A program made the position numbers and the translations under genes. From Gamarada debralockiae (lineage: Eukaryota; Ascomycota; Leotiomycetes; Helotiales; Hyphodiscaceae), in assembly GCA_002803225.1 (NCBI GenBank), contig NXFV01001747.1, positions 1-54,503 of the forward strand: a stretch of DNA of 54,503 nucleotides, written 5' to 3'. This document shows positions 1 to 11,300 of this stretch, in pieces; positions within the stretch are counted from its first letter, which is position 1, and every line of letters begins with the position of its first letter. The notes beneath the pieces were generated by a model. The model did not search any database. It was not told the origin of the DNA and saw only the letters and a program-made list of their open reading frames with translations.

Positions 1-184
1 ACATCAAATGCTGCCCCATAAAAGCTCACTGCCCGGTTAAATCGTCTAGCCTCACCAATCCACAAATCTTTTCAAATGTCCACCTTACTGTGCCGCAGTC
101 GTTCTACTGTGCTTCCGCCTTACAGAAAAATGCAATATTAACCGCTGATCTGTATGATCAAGGCCTAAGAAAATTCTACCATAG

Positions 185-323
185 TAATTGGTCTATAAGA
201 CAGGGTGTTGCATGTCAACTCTCACCACTTTGAAGGCCGTTTGCAGGGGTAATTTTGGTGTGTTGCCAGCATCTTATAAACGGAGGGGTGGTCACGTAGG
301 GTTGGGGTCTTATAGACCAATTA
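185..323. mobile_element. MITE-like element with 17-bp perfect terminal inverted repeats
   Basis: The sequence TAATTGGTCTATAAGAC at 185-201 is repeated exactly in inverted orientation at 307-323, enclosing about 105 bp with no coding capacity. Both outer ends begin with TA, which would fit TA-targeted insertion by a Tc1/mariner-type transposase, but the TA may be part of the repeat itself. A perfect 17-bp inverted repeat is unlikely by chance at this distance. The core GTCTATAAG also occurs near 40438 on the plus strand and, as its complement, near 54486, which hints at a dispersed family. It could instead be a foldback hairpin with a regulatory role. Confidence 0.55.
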
Positions 324-922
324 ATACGGTACTTTATCTTGCAGAATAATCTCTTTGTAACGCCAACAAGCCAAGAGCCTGCCAAGACTGCTCTCAGTTT
401 CAGATGCGCTTCGCCTCTGCATCTTTTAGACTGTTGTTCTATGACTATAGAGTATTCGGCATCATAAATGTACTGTAGGATGCAGCGTACGCCTCACCGG
501 TGATTGTACAGGCGGAGAAGGCTGTTCGAGCCAGTGCAGAAGGTATATTTGGAGCAGCACTGCCATCCAGATGTGCTTTTAGATTGTTTGTTGGTTTGAA
601 CTTCCATCATGGATTGTTCACTAACAGGCTCCGCAATGGAGACTGGACTCAAATTCGGTCGGGGAGGAATTGGAAGGATGGAATCCGCCAATATGCAAAC
701 CTAACAGACCCAAAAACTTTCAAGGCGTTCATACAGGCACGGTGTGGAAAAAATGTTGGTGGTGAAGAAGTATGGCTTCAGCCATACATCCATCGAGTCT
801 GGAAAGTATACAAATAAAATGTTATCCCCGGTTCAAGAAGGGTCAAATAACGTCTACTCACTTGAAAGCTTCTTCAATTCCAAGCGTGTTCTATATAACT
901 GTCATCAAACCACCTCTTCATC
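324..922. other. Intergenic; promoter of the secreted protein gene at its 3' end
   Basis: I see no supported gene here. An open frame at 500-817 has no recognisable domain or signal peptide. The last part carries a TATATAA sequence near 892, about 30 bases before the ATG at 923, suitable as a core promoter for the secreted protein gene. Confidence 0.35.
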
Positions 923-1405
923 ATGAGTCTCTGGAGATATAGAGTCGTCGCTTGTTTGCTGGCTCTTTCTCAAGCCAACTCTACTGCCAAGTTTTCCAGA
1001 GTCTCCAAAAGAGACCCGTGTGATGGTGTCAATGCATCACCTATTCTGTACAACGAATACTATGAAGCTCAATGCCCGGCAATAAACAAGCTCGCAGCCG
1101 AAATAGGAAGCTGCAAGTAGGTAGCTCTCGAGCGATTCATGATGACTTAAAAGTCCGTTTGACTTAGTTCAGGCGGTGAAGTTTTGTACGTAAGAAGAGC
1201 CGATAAACTTCACACCCGTGCTGATAATTCACAATTTCTAAGTCCCAGACATAACTTTTATCAGTTCAGCTACCCCGGTACATGCAGACGTGCAAATAGA
1301 GTTATCAGCACCAGTGCGGGATTGGCAAATCTACCGCTGATCATCCTGACATTTCCCTCTTACCGAGACGCTTGCGCAGTTGTGCCGCATGGCTGCTGCA
1401 GCTAA
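923..1405 (+). CDS. Small secreted cysteine-rich protein (effector-like), two exons
   Basis: Predicted join of 923-1116 and 1168-1405, giving 143 residues. The first frame runs into a TAG just past residue 65. A GTAGGT donor at 1117 and a TTAG acceptor ending at 1167 define a 51-nt intron and restore the frame. Residues 1 to about 22 form a signal peptide: a basic start, then a VVACLLAL core. A Lys-Arg at residues 29-30 is a good Kex2-type cleavage site. Cysteines then follow at 33, 51, 64, 104, 134, 141 and 142. The protein ends in GCCS. I recognise no known family. Size, signal peptide, dibasic processing site and cysteine content match fungal secreted effector or antimicrobial-type proteins, but function is inferred only from these traits. 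Seven mature cysteines is an odd number, so one may be free or paired between chains. Confidence 0.6.
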
Positions 1406-1658
1406 CTAGCGCCATCCTATTTCAACCTTATCGATGCATTACTACCTGCATAAATGTTATAGCTTCGGAAAGATCATGATCTCATGTCTCATTGACAAGC
1501 TGTTGGGGCTATAGGCCAAGGGTCGAAGACTGAAACCGAGGAGGCACCCCATGTCTCCACTCCTCATTCATATTTGGAACACATCCTCTTGAGTGTCACG
1601 ACTTGGCCTTTGAAAGCTTTCTTCGTTGTCTTTGTCTTCATTCAAATCATATACCAAG

Positions 1659-1926
1659 ATGATCTTGAATTGGAAACATGAAGGCTCGTTTGGGACGTTA
1701 TCCAACGAGGAAAAGGACGACAGTTCACTCGAAGATCTCCTACTCTCTTCCCTAGAAGAAATCTGGTCTGTGGATGAATGAAGATATACACCTCCTCAAA
1801 TCACACTGGACCCGCTGGATATGGACTGTTCTGAATGCCCTTCTGTTCATTTTCTCCATCTCGATTCTCTTCCACCAAGCTGATCACTCTGCCCGGATCG
1901 CGGAATACAAACTCGGCCTTGATTAA
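1659..1926 (+). pseudogene. Broken UstYa-like (DUF3328) N-terminal fragment
   Basis: An ATG at 1659 opens a 40-residue acidic, serine-rich stretch (NWKHEG, LSNEEKDDSS) that stops at TGA near 1780. One frame over, without a plausible intron, coding character continues to 1926. It reads SHWTRWIWTVLNALLFIFSI, a Trp/Arg-flanked membrane span, followed by ADHSARIAEYK. An acidic cytosolic head, a single transmembrane helix with a Trp-rich entry and an A-x-x-A-x-x-Y-like continuation is how UstYa/DUF3328 proteins of ribosomally synthesised peptide (ustiloxin-type) clusters begin. The two HxxHC motifs that define the catalytic part are absent downstream, so this would be a truncated, frameshifted relic. 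The family assignment is tentative. Confidence 0.3.
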
Positions 1927-2535
1927 CGGATTTCTTACCAGCTGAGGCACTCGAGGCTTTGCCAGAACCCTTGGATCCGGCAGTGGATGACATTTTGCGG
2001 GCGTAGTGATGTTAAATGTAAGACGAAGCAAGAAGTGTCCGAAGATTGCTGATGCTGACGACGGGGGCAAGACTTTCTCCTTCGAAGACTCCGTTGCATG
2101 TAGGCGGTCTTGGCATCGAATCCTTCTTGGTCCCACGCCACTCTGGTATCGAGTACAGATTGCTGGGAGAGGCTCTGTGGTTGTCGCAACCTCTGTGGCC
2201 TCTTTCATCACGAGAGGCAAGTCGGCCTCTTGGTGATGGATGCTGCGATCGATCCAGCTTCTTTTGTTCGTTCTAATGTGCTTGCTGCTTGATTCAATTA
2301 CTTCCACAGAGGAAGCTGAGGAGAAGGCCGGAGGGATTCGGCAGCTCTTTGCACTGGATCTTGCGTTTATCTGTAACAGCATTCTAACATTAAACTATTA
2401 GGTTTATTAAAATTTGCAAGCATGCAAAAATATATATATATAAATATGGAAAGAAACAAATACTCTACTTCGCTCTATTTATAGATTCCTTGTTGGCGAG
2501 CGTTCTTCCGTATGAAGCAGACTAAAGTACGAGAA

Positions 2536-4004
2536 TCACGAAACCCACACCCAATTCATGGGCCATACACTCCGAGAGGCTGACCCCAGTGATATCACTA
2601 ACAGAGTAGGTGAGGCCGTACTTATTACTGGCCACGTCCCAGAGGATCTCCATATCGCCGAATGCTTCAGAGAAGCTCTAGATCTCACCTCCCTCCTTTC
2701 ACCCCCCTCGCTCTCAGTTTCGCTTTCTCCATCGAATCTTCTGAGGTCTTCTGTTCTAATCCCACTCATATCATACCAATGTTCAACTTTAACCATATCC
2801 TCATGCGAGACTCTTTCCAATAGAAGTAGACGCGCATCCACAAATTTCGCCACAGCACCATCATACTTATCCAACCGCTTCAAGCCCTGCTTGACAAGAG
2901 AAAGGAGAGTGGCAGCTTTTTGGAGACGTCACTGTCGGTGGTAATTGATGCCACATTCCAAGTATCCATAGCACTTTGCGATCTGATACTTAGTGTCATT
3001 CAGCTGCTCGAGCTTAGGGAGCACTAGCATAAAAAGCGAATGCGCTCTACGTAGCTTCCGCATATCGGAGTATACAGATGCCAAGTGAATCCCTTCTGTC
3101 AAGACTTCCGGAAATGACTCCTGATCGAGTTCCATCCGCTCATTGAGAAGCTGATGCATTTCAGAACATGGCCGACCTCAGATGTCGCAAGGACTTCTTC
3201 TGTGTAGAGAGCTCTAAGAGCGAGCCTAGAACTATTATCCTTCGATGTTTCAGGCCAAGGCGTTCGTAGCAATCTCGGAGCAGAAGGGAAGAAGGGTCGT
3301 TCTACATAACGACCCAGGTCACACAATAAGTCTCCTAGAAGCATTTGACAGTCCAGTAGGTCCTCCTTTCCCTCTAAGCCAAGTCGTTTGAATCCAGCGA
3401 GTGCCTGCCGATTATATCCTCTGCCTCCTCAAAGCCCTCTCGTTCTTCGAGGACCTTGGCAAGGCTTTGGATCTTCTGGAGAGTCTGGAGAGCTGTCGTC
3501 CCGTAGAACTTGTGGTATCCCTTTACAACCCTACCATATGCGTCTATGGATTTGTCTAGCAAATTTTTGTATTTTCGTTCGCTACAAGTTAGTGTTCATA
3601 AGTAGGAGAATTCTGATTGTAATTTACCTTTTCACAAATCCATGCTTTTCTTCTATCAGCCGCATCGTATCCTTGAGGGTGTTGTGCTTCGCGATATAGA
3701 TTTGGCGCAGATTTCTTCCCGAAGAGACTCCCATCGGAGGTTATTTGCTGCACGGCGTGAACAGCCTGTTAGACGGGGTGGAATTGTCCCCGCATCCTCC
3801 CCAGGCTGGGTGTGGTGTTCCATGTTCTATCTGATCCACGAGAATGGAAGGGAGCAGATTCTGCTGCTTTTTCATATATTCAACAATATCTAGAAAGTTT
3901 CGACAGTAAAGAATTTTAGATTTCTTTTCCAGGTCTGTAAAGACGTGCAGTAGCTCGCTTCTGCAAGGCTGCGCAAACAAAAGTGCATTTTTGTCCTGCC
4001 TCAT
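2536..4004 (-). pseudogene. TPR-type helical-repeat protein, decayed or many-exon
   Basis: Reading from 4004 downward, several coding-like blocks follow one another. First comes a leucine-rich block (LLHVFTDLEKKSKILYCRNF). A block near 3690-3615 (NTLKDTMRLIEEKHGF) joins across a clean GTAAAT...TTGTAG intron to a TPR-like block, with YGTTALQTLQKIQSLAKVLE, that ends at 3374. Next is a block at 3159-2536 (LASVYSDMRKLRRAHSLFML, then AVAKFVDARLLLLERV). That last block runs through a single in-frame TGA at 2931-2929, and after about 2690 the better frame shifts again. Amphipathic repeats of this kind occur in TPR or kinesin-light-chain-like modules of fungal NLR and ankyrin proteins. The in-frame stop and frame changes suggest a pseudogene, although an unusual exon structure cannot be excluded. 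Confidence 0.4.
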
Positions 4005-4432
4005 CCCTGTCCGGGCGACCCTAGCAAAAGTGCTAAATTATCAGGGCTGGCAGTGAGGAAATTATCCCGATTTCGTACGAATCTTGTGGACTGTTGAGAT
4101 ATATGAGTGAAAAAGTCGTAAGCCAAAGAAATACACAGTATATGGTGGAAGTGATTTATGCAACGAATGAAATTAGGAGATGAGGTGATGTTGTGAATAT
4201 ATGCTGAGGCGCTTGCTGGGAAGGGTTCGCCAGTGGAAACCAGAGACTGGGAAAGCAGAGCTGAGGCCACGGCCACGCTGGCAATATCACTTGATTGCAC
4301 AATTTGTTTGTCCTCGGTGGATCAAACGGAATCACGGCCACCTTCATCGATCCCAACAAGCAGGAAATCGCACTGATCGCCATAACTGGCTAGAGTGCGG
4401 GAGTGAATCAACAAACTTGTTTTCATGTAGCC

Positions 4433-5503
4433 CTACATATTTCTTCCACCCGTAACCATCAGAACCTGGCCAGTAACATAACTGAAAAGCGGACTCGCAA
4501 CTGCCAAAATGCTCTTCGCAGCCTCCGTCGCAGTTCCGGGTCTTCTCAACGGGATATCGTTATGCGCATCCGGAGATAAAGATCCCTTTCCTCCTGGTAT
4601 CCCAAGTGCAACCTTCTGTCCATCAGGAGTAGTGATGAAAGCGCCTTCCTCCTTCGCAGCCGTCAATCTCGTCAAGATGTGTCCAAAGGCAATCGAGTTT
4701 GCGCGAACACCAAACTGCGGGCCCCATTCCTTCGCAATGACTTTGGTGAGGCCGTTGATTCCAGACTTCGCGAGACCGTAGTTAGCTTGTCCTGCATTGC
4801 CATGGACGCCGGACGTGGATGAAATGTTGATGATGCAGCGAGGTTCGCCGTCTTTGACTCGGAAATAGGGGGCAGCTTCGCGGACGAGCTTGAATGGGGC
4901 GGTGTTATGGAGGGCGATGATATTCTCCCATTGCTTGTCAGTCATCTATGAACGCGAAACCAGATCAGTATGTTCCTTATTCCCTTTCCAGAGCTTGTCT
5001 GTCAATCTGCCATGTATTCGAGCTTTGTGTATGATCGAGGGAGTCTTACCTTGTGGATGACGCCGTCCCAAGTATATCTGTGAGCAGCTCGTCAGCATAA
5101 GCAAATGCGGGGTCAGCAAAACGAACACACCCAGCATTGTTGACAATAATGTGAATCTTGCCATTTCCAAACTCAGCGGCCTTCTTAACGAGAGTCTTAA
5201 GATATTCCGCATCCAGCATATCGCCTACAACAGCGATGGCGCTTCCTCCATCTTTGTTGATGCTGTCGGCAACAGATTGTGCTTTCGCTATCCAGCCGTC
5301 AGCATTGAGTCCGCAATTGAAGCTGGCAGATTCTAACCTTCATCAATATCTGATACTATGACCTTCGCGCCTTCATTTGCAAAGAGACGCGCTGCTTCGG
5401 CGCCAATTCCTTGTCCCGAGCCTGTTATGATAGCTACTTGACCAGCCAACATGCCCTGAGGCCAGTTGAGGTGGCCGGCGATTTGTGCTGCGCGAGATGC
5501 CAT
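4433..5503 (-). CDS. Short-chain dehydrogenase/reductase (FabG-like), four exons
   Basis: Complement of 5503-5338, 5287-5131, 5077-5050 and 4945-4433, 287 residues. This is a classical SDR: a Rossmann fold that uses NAD(P)H to reduce a carbonyl or oxidise an alcohol. The nucleotide-binding TGSGQGIG lies near residue 28. NNAG is split by the second intron and continues as YTWDGVIHK. The catalytic serine lies in INISSTSG, and the Tyr/Lys pair in YGLAKSG. The C-terminus has the usual VTGQVLMVTGG. Closest in style to 3-oxoacyl-ACP reductase-like SDRs; the true substrate cannot be told. A 28-nt micro-exon (5077-5050) is needed to keep the frame and is easy for gene finders to miss. All motifs are intact, so it is probably functional. 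The start was chosen at the first ATG ahead of the Rossmann motif. Confidence 0.9.
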
Positions 5504-6009
5504 GTTGTAGATGTGTAATTAGGCTGGAGAGATGTTAGGATATAGTAGCAAAATGGTATAGCAGAGAAAGGGGAGTCGTTATTTATCAATGGCCGTGCTA
5601 GCCGTAAACTTCAGTGGGGAAGCTTCAGCGTTTCCCCAGATTTGAGGCTTGATGCCGCGAGCAACCGAGGCAAGAAATCTTGCCGCGACAGTCAGCCTTG
5701 TCACGTGGAAGAAGGAGAGTCAGCCATTTTGAATCGACGAGACCTGGGAGAGAAATCGTGCTGAAAGGAATCTCAGAATTGGTTAAATTAAATCTTCTCA
5801 CTCGCAGGCTTCCTTGTGAGTTCATCGAGTTTTCTATAGCACGAGCCATAGCTCCTCACTTACGAGCAGCTGAAAAAAGGGTAAGACGTAACACCAGCCA
5901 TAATACAAGACGACTCGCTCAAAATTTCATATTAAGCTATCGTCTATTATAGCATATCTCGTTCCCAATCATTTCATCCGTGCCTCATAAAACATCGAAC
6001 ACCAGATTG
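5504..6009. other. Intergenic between dehydrogenase and PAQR gene
   Basis: This stretch holds the promoter of the leftward dehydrogenase gene and the 3' flank of the PAQR gene. Open frames on both strands at 5625-5952 overlap each other and show no domain. I see nothing else. Confidence 0.3.
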
Positions 6010-7034
6010 CTAGCATTCTATGCCTCCAAGTCCATGATGATAATCGAAGGCCTTGAGAAGTCCATACAAATGCGACGCAGCTGCCATGACGACCAGGACA
6101 TGGAAGATCTGATGTGAGCTCCCCCATATATCAAAAGATCCCGGTGAGGAGCGTTCGGGCCAGCGAGCCTGCAATCGTCAGTCGTCTCTAAGTCACGTGA
6201 ATCTATTGGAAGACTTACAGCATACAATCCTGCTCCGAGGATATAGAGAAAGCCTTGCAACACGAGCCAAGTCAATCCTATTCTCCCTCGCATCTCCTGG
6301 ATCCCATAGAGTTCCATTCCATGAAGCACAGGAAATACTGCCGACAATCCCATGGCGACGAACATGCCCGCTCGGTATGGGCGCCAAGCAGGAGTTCTGA
6401 ATTTGTCGAAGATGGATACTGTGGCACATCCCAATCCTAGAGAACATATCTAACTCAACCATCAGCTCCCATTCTGAAGTCAATAAGGGGGGTTGCATAC
6501 CATAGTCCAATAGAACTCCTGCAAATGCGGATGACAGTAAAACCCATAGAATACACTTGGAATGAAGCTTCCAGTAATCAAACACACAATGCCGACGTAA
6601 TCCAACTTGTTCCCAAATCTGGCTACTGTAGGACTATGATTCGAAATCGCATGATATGTTGCGGACATGCCTAAACACAATGCTGCTCCAGCAAAGAAAC
6701 ATCCGAATGCCATAATATCTGAGGACGTTGCGGATTCGTATCTTGGTTTGATGGCTTGGTACAACACCACTCCCCATATTGAGAAAATGGCAGCCCCGGT
6801 GAGGTGAGAGTATATGTTGACGGATTCATTGTGTAGGTAGCCTAAGCTGGCGAACGACTTTTGGAAGGAGTAGGAGGCGGGCCGGTAGCCGGAGTGGATG
6901 TAATGATTGTCTTGTTGCCAGTGAGGCAAATCATTCCAGACGACTGTCAAGGCATTTTCTATTTTCTCTTCGGCTTTTCTGGCCGTGTCAACGAGGACTT
7001 CTGTAGTTGAAGGTCTCCTTTGCGGGTTCGACAT
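6010..7034 (-). CDS. PAQR / haemolysin-III family seven-transmembrane receptor (Izh-like)
   Basis: Complement of 7034-6501, 6449-6219 and 6168-6010, 307 residues. This is the fungal counterpart of adiponectin and progestin receptors and of yeast Izh proteins, which affect zinc and lipid (ceramide) signalling. The N-terminus is cytosolic and charged, with the family signature WNDLPHWQQDNHYIHSGYR, followed by NESVNIYSHLTGA. Seven hydrophobic spans follow. The metal-binding histidines are visible: S-x3-H in MSATYHAIS and H-x3-H in GSSHQIFH. The C-terminal block PERSSPGSFDIWGSSHQ is typical and appears only when the third exon is joined through the TTGCAG acceptor. Length and motifs are normal. 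It is divergent from the PCI-type gene on the right, with about 300 bp between the starts. Confidence 0.92.
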
Positions 7035-7334
7035 GTGACTTGATCGCCGCCGTGATCTAAGAACAGGATGGATAGGATGAAATCTACGAACAATGCAAAT
7101 CGTTTTCGTACTGGGAGGCTTTGGTAAGAAAAGAAGGAAAGAAGAAGAAAAGGGAAGGGAAGGAACGACTAGAGCAGATGTTTCTTCATGGGTTATTGAA
7201 AACTGTTGAGCGTTCTTGCCTTTGAGCCGAGGCGCTTGTGGAAGCGAGTGGATCCGCCTCGTGCTTCACTTCACGCAGCCTTGCCTTCCAAACCTCACCT
7301 CATCAACAACCCCCCACCAAGGTTCGCTTCATCA
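7035..7334. promoter_or_regulatory. Divergent promoter region
   Basis: About 300 bp separate the start codons of the leftward PAQR gene and the rightward PCI-type gene, so both promoters must lie here. A purine-rich tract (GAAAGAAGAAGAAAAGGGAAGGG-like) around 7130-7165 reads as a polypyrimidine tract on the minus strand, common in fungal core promoters. No specific factor site was recognised. Confidence 0.4.
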
Positions 7335-8318
7335 ATGTCTGCGCGAGGAGGTCGTGCGAATTCAGCACCATGGAGTCGCTTGAAACCCGTCAACCAAGAT
7401 CCTTTGGAAGCGATTGGATTGCCTTCGAAAGGAGATAATCGGTGTGTTCACTATTTGCTGTTGATGCCTTTGGTGCCTTTGGTGCCTATGGCTGCAACTG
7501 TCTGTTGACTTGCTGACGCGACGGGTAGGCTTCTCGATCACAAAGTCCAAGAGCGATACTATACGAAGATTGTGGAGCGATACATGACATTCTGTTCCGA
7601 TGCTGGGAGAGGCGATGAGCTTTTGCGGCGACTTGCACGACTGGAAATTTCGAGTCAAGGCGGAGACGTGCTGCCTTCGACCAACCCCACCAACATTACC
7701 CCCGCCGATGCCAGCCTCGATGCCTCGCAGAAGGATCTTTCAATACTTATGATGGCGATGCGGAAATTACGCGAAGGAATTGTCGCTTCGAATAGAGTCG
7801 ACGAATTCTCCATCCAAGCTTACGTCTTCTGCATCCGGCTCTCCATTCTGGTGAAGCATATGGAGTCTTACCACCCTGCGATCCTCCACCTCCTGAAGAA
7901 GATGCACCCAATTATACCTCTCACTGCCACTGAGCTCCAAGAATTTGTTGGCTACCTTGTTCTGGATCTCGCATGTCGACAGAACGAATTGGCACAAGCA
8001 TACTCGGTCAGGCACAGCTACGGTTTACACGACCCCAAAGTGGATGCCGTTCTGAGGTCTTTGACTCATGACAATTACTTTTTGTTTTGGAGAGTCAAAC
8101 GCTGTGTCGATGGTCATAAGGCAAAAATTATGGAATTCGCGGAGGGCGAGATGAAGAAGCAGACTTTGAAGTGTCTGGGACGAAGCTACCTGACCATCGA
8201 TCTTCCTGGACTCGAACATTACACGAATACCTCCTGGCCTTCATTGACGAAGGATTATGGTGTTGGATGGCAATTGGAAGGAACGAAGGTCATCATTCGA
8301 AAGCCTAAGGGGAAGTGA
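7335..8318 (+). CDS. PCI / Sac3-GANP-Nin1-eIF3k-type protein
   Basis: Join of 7335-7441 and 7529-8318, 298 residues. The intron has a GTGTGT donor and a GGGTAG acceptor and reads CG+G (Arg) across the junction. The sequence is mostly alpha-helical. Residues from about 45 (VQERYYTKIVERYMTFC) to 230 form helical-repeat-like segments, and the end (CLGRSYLTIDLP, then GVGWQLEGTKVIIRKPK) resembles the winged-helix tail of PCI domains. Proteins of this type are annotated in fungi as Sac3/GANP/Nin1/mts3/eIF-3 p25 or CSN8/PSMD8/eIF3k family. They scaffold the proteasome lid, COP9 signalosome, eIF3 or TREX-2. I cannot say which complex this one joins. An upstream in-frame ATG at 7206 would add 43 low-complexity residues; I prefer 7335, which starts MSARGG. 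Confidence 0.8.
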
Positions 8319-11300
8319 TACACGATATTCATCTACTGCCATGGACTTTATTGTGGAAGGAGCACTGAGCAAGAAATGCAAAAGCCCTGCCATCATCTAC
8401 TGATTTGATGAGAACAGACCCATCACATGTGGCGATATTTCAGCATCATTACCGGTATCATCGTATCACCTCAGACGCATTCTAGGCACACGATCTGTCA
8501 TTATCCAGAATGCCCGCGAGGTGGCCAGCTCCAGTATAAGGAAGCCATGGACAATCTTATGGGGGACGACCGCATCTTGCTGCCCACGGATCAGGCCATC
8601 AAACCCTACAATCTCGTCCCAAGGCAATTCAGCTAAACGGCGCCCTAATAGCACTCGACGGGGCTGCAGACTCTACATAGTCACAATACGGCCCATACAA
8701 CGATCTACTACATGACGACGGCTTTTACTCGAGGGCTTCGATTTGAGAACGGTGACATTCACGAGCTTCCAAGGTTAACAATGTTGACCCGGATTGTACG
8801 AGAACTGCCACTGAGTGTTAGAGGGCGGGAAAGTCCAACAGATGCGGCTTTAGCTTCGCTACTACAGATGTGCATCATTGACTACGAACCTCATATCACA
8901 GTTGCATCACTTGGCTTCATGGATGAGACTTTCCTTTCTCGATCCTCATGTTGCGATGTGATCCCTGAGGTAAGAGCCTTCGCCCATTTTTACTTTGCAG
9001 TCATAGCTGCTGTGCCTCTGTCTCTAGATTTGACCTCCGCGTCAGTCAATATCCATTATTACCTAATACAGACAATTTTCATGGGACCTTGGTAGTATAC
9101 ATTTCGGCTCATTTTCGCCTTCGACTTGGGACCGTTGCCACCGTGCCCAGAATAGCAAAGCCTCCTTTCTCATTGGACGATTTACTACTATTCAAATCGT
9201 TTGTTGCATGTCTCAAAATTTGTAATCTGAACTGCGGTTGTCTTGTCTGTTTGCTTTACTGCCCCACGAGAGGTCAGGAAGATGAGGCGGCCTTCTGACA
9301 GTTTTGCAGTCTAGGACTCTCATCTAGCAAACTGCTATCAGATTAGCATTTCAATACATCACTGAACGTCAGATTTTAGTTCGGAACTCTGTCCTGTGTA
9401 ATCTCCCACGTCAAAAGCCTCCGTCGAGAGAAGTCTCTCCCCCCTGTTGCGAGAGCCTTCCCCAACTCATACCTCGTGCACATGTCAGCCACCTGGTAGG
9501 ATTCTAAGGCGGCGATCTGAACTGGTGCTTCGTCATTTCAATTACATTTGGTTTGATTCGTGTCAATTTTCCCCTTGTGGGGATGTCTTGGTAGGCATTT
9601 CATTAGCTCGTCCCCTTTTGACATGAATCCCAGCCCCTTGAAACCTTCTCCAACCTTCCATTGATTCTCTATATCTCTACGAGATTAAAATTTCATGATT
9701 CTCTCCCCAAATCACGACGCTATCGTAATTTACTATTAATCACCTAGTCTGCCTTCATGCCATGCATAACCTAATATTTCATCCCTCCGTTCTCTTCTTC
9801 TGGCCATGCTACTCTCAACAAGCCTACCTTAACTGAGCGAGATTAAGTTTTCATTTTGAATCTATTCGCTTCTTCGAGTTTCAGTCCTACGAGCAACTTT
9901 TGTGGTAAGCACACCGAACCCAAGGTCAGTGTATACAAATTTCACACTTGACCTCATCATATTTGCGGAGAATATCTAGAACGTTCTCCATCATTTTATG
10001 TGGCAATAACGAAATTGAAGCATCAGTAGTATTCAGTTGGTGCCCAATGCTCCGTCATTTAATCTTATCGGAGCTCCACCCCTTCACGCGAAGAACGTCA
10101 GTCGGGTCAGGATCATTTCAGGCAGCAAACTCGCAATGTACGCATATCGCGAAGCGCTCGAGAATCTCACGATATTTCCCTCAGTGATCACGATGGGAGA
10201 GATGCTCCCTTCTTCGTCTCTTCGTCCATCGTCCAGGAATCCTTACGAACGCCACGAACACGCTTTGAGCTGTTACCAAGACGCATTGGAGCCCGTGATC
10301 ATTGCATTGGCGGTATAAGTTATGATCATACGAAAGCAATGCCGCTTATCTTCGGGAAATATGAGGTTATTGGTCTCGAGAACTGACTTGAATTATGCCG
10401 ACAAAACCCGCCTGGGATCCGAATTTGACAGGTGTTACGACCACTGCAAAATATTAAGGTCTTCACGATGTCAACCAAGGCGCCAGCAAGATGGCCCAAG
10501 GATGAAGTAATTAGGCCAAGCTTTCTCCATACACGGTCTTTCTCTCCACCTCTGGTGGCAAATTACTCAAAGTGGATATTTTCCAAAGGGTCAAGCCATC
10601 ATGAATCTCACGATATCATCCATACCATCCTCAAACCTCTCAAAAATGAAGCTATTCGCTGTCTCTTTATCTACCTATTTCTACCTCTTCTGTCACTCAG
10701 AACGTCAAATATGACGATATTCACACATCAGATTCTGTACCTGCGCGCCAACAATTGCCAAATTGCTCGATTCCTTGGATTTCATCGGTTTCAAAGCTCA
10801 GGAGCTGCACATATGCGTTGCTGGACGTGCAGGAAAGGGGTAACTCCTCTTACACACTGACCTCTTTTAGACCCAATTTTCCTGGCAATGTCACCACGTG
10901 GCTTTCCCTTTCTGAATTTGGTTCGTGCGGTTGCCCGGTAATTAGTATGCGAGAGATTTGGGGGAGAGAAGGGGGGAGGGTGTTCCGCAGGTTTGTTTAA
11001 GTGAAGAGTATCAGTAATTTGAGTTGCCCCTCACTTAATCCGAGCATCCCCATCAGGTTGTCGAAGTCGCGACGCTCCGCGTGACGAAGTCTTCGTGTAT
11101 TATTAAACCTATCTAGTCAGCTTTCTTTTATCTCCAGCTTGATCTGGCTGGCAAGTTTATCCTATATTAAAGAGAAATTTTGAATTTAGAACTGGGAGTG
11201 GAAGAAAAGAACAGATCTAGCAAATCAGTTTCGATGGATTGGGTCTCGCATTTGAAGGCTGACAACCTCCTACCTTTCAAACATACTTACGCGAGCAAAC

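Noticed and set aside
500..817. 105-codon plus-strand frame upstream of the secreted protein
   Set aside because: No signal peptide or domain, and an overlapping minus-strand frame is equally plausible; most likely promoter DNA.
1801..2382. Minus-strand 193-codon frame; a piece near 1990 reads like a histone H2A N-tail (MSSTAGSKGSGKASSASAGK)
   Set aside because: No histone fold follows in any frame, and the region beyond reads as the UstYa-like fragment on the other strand.
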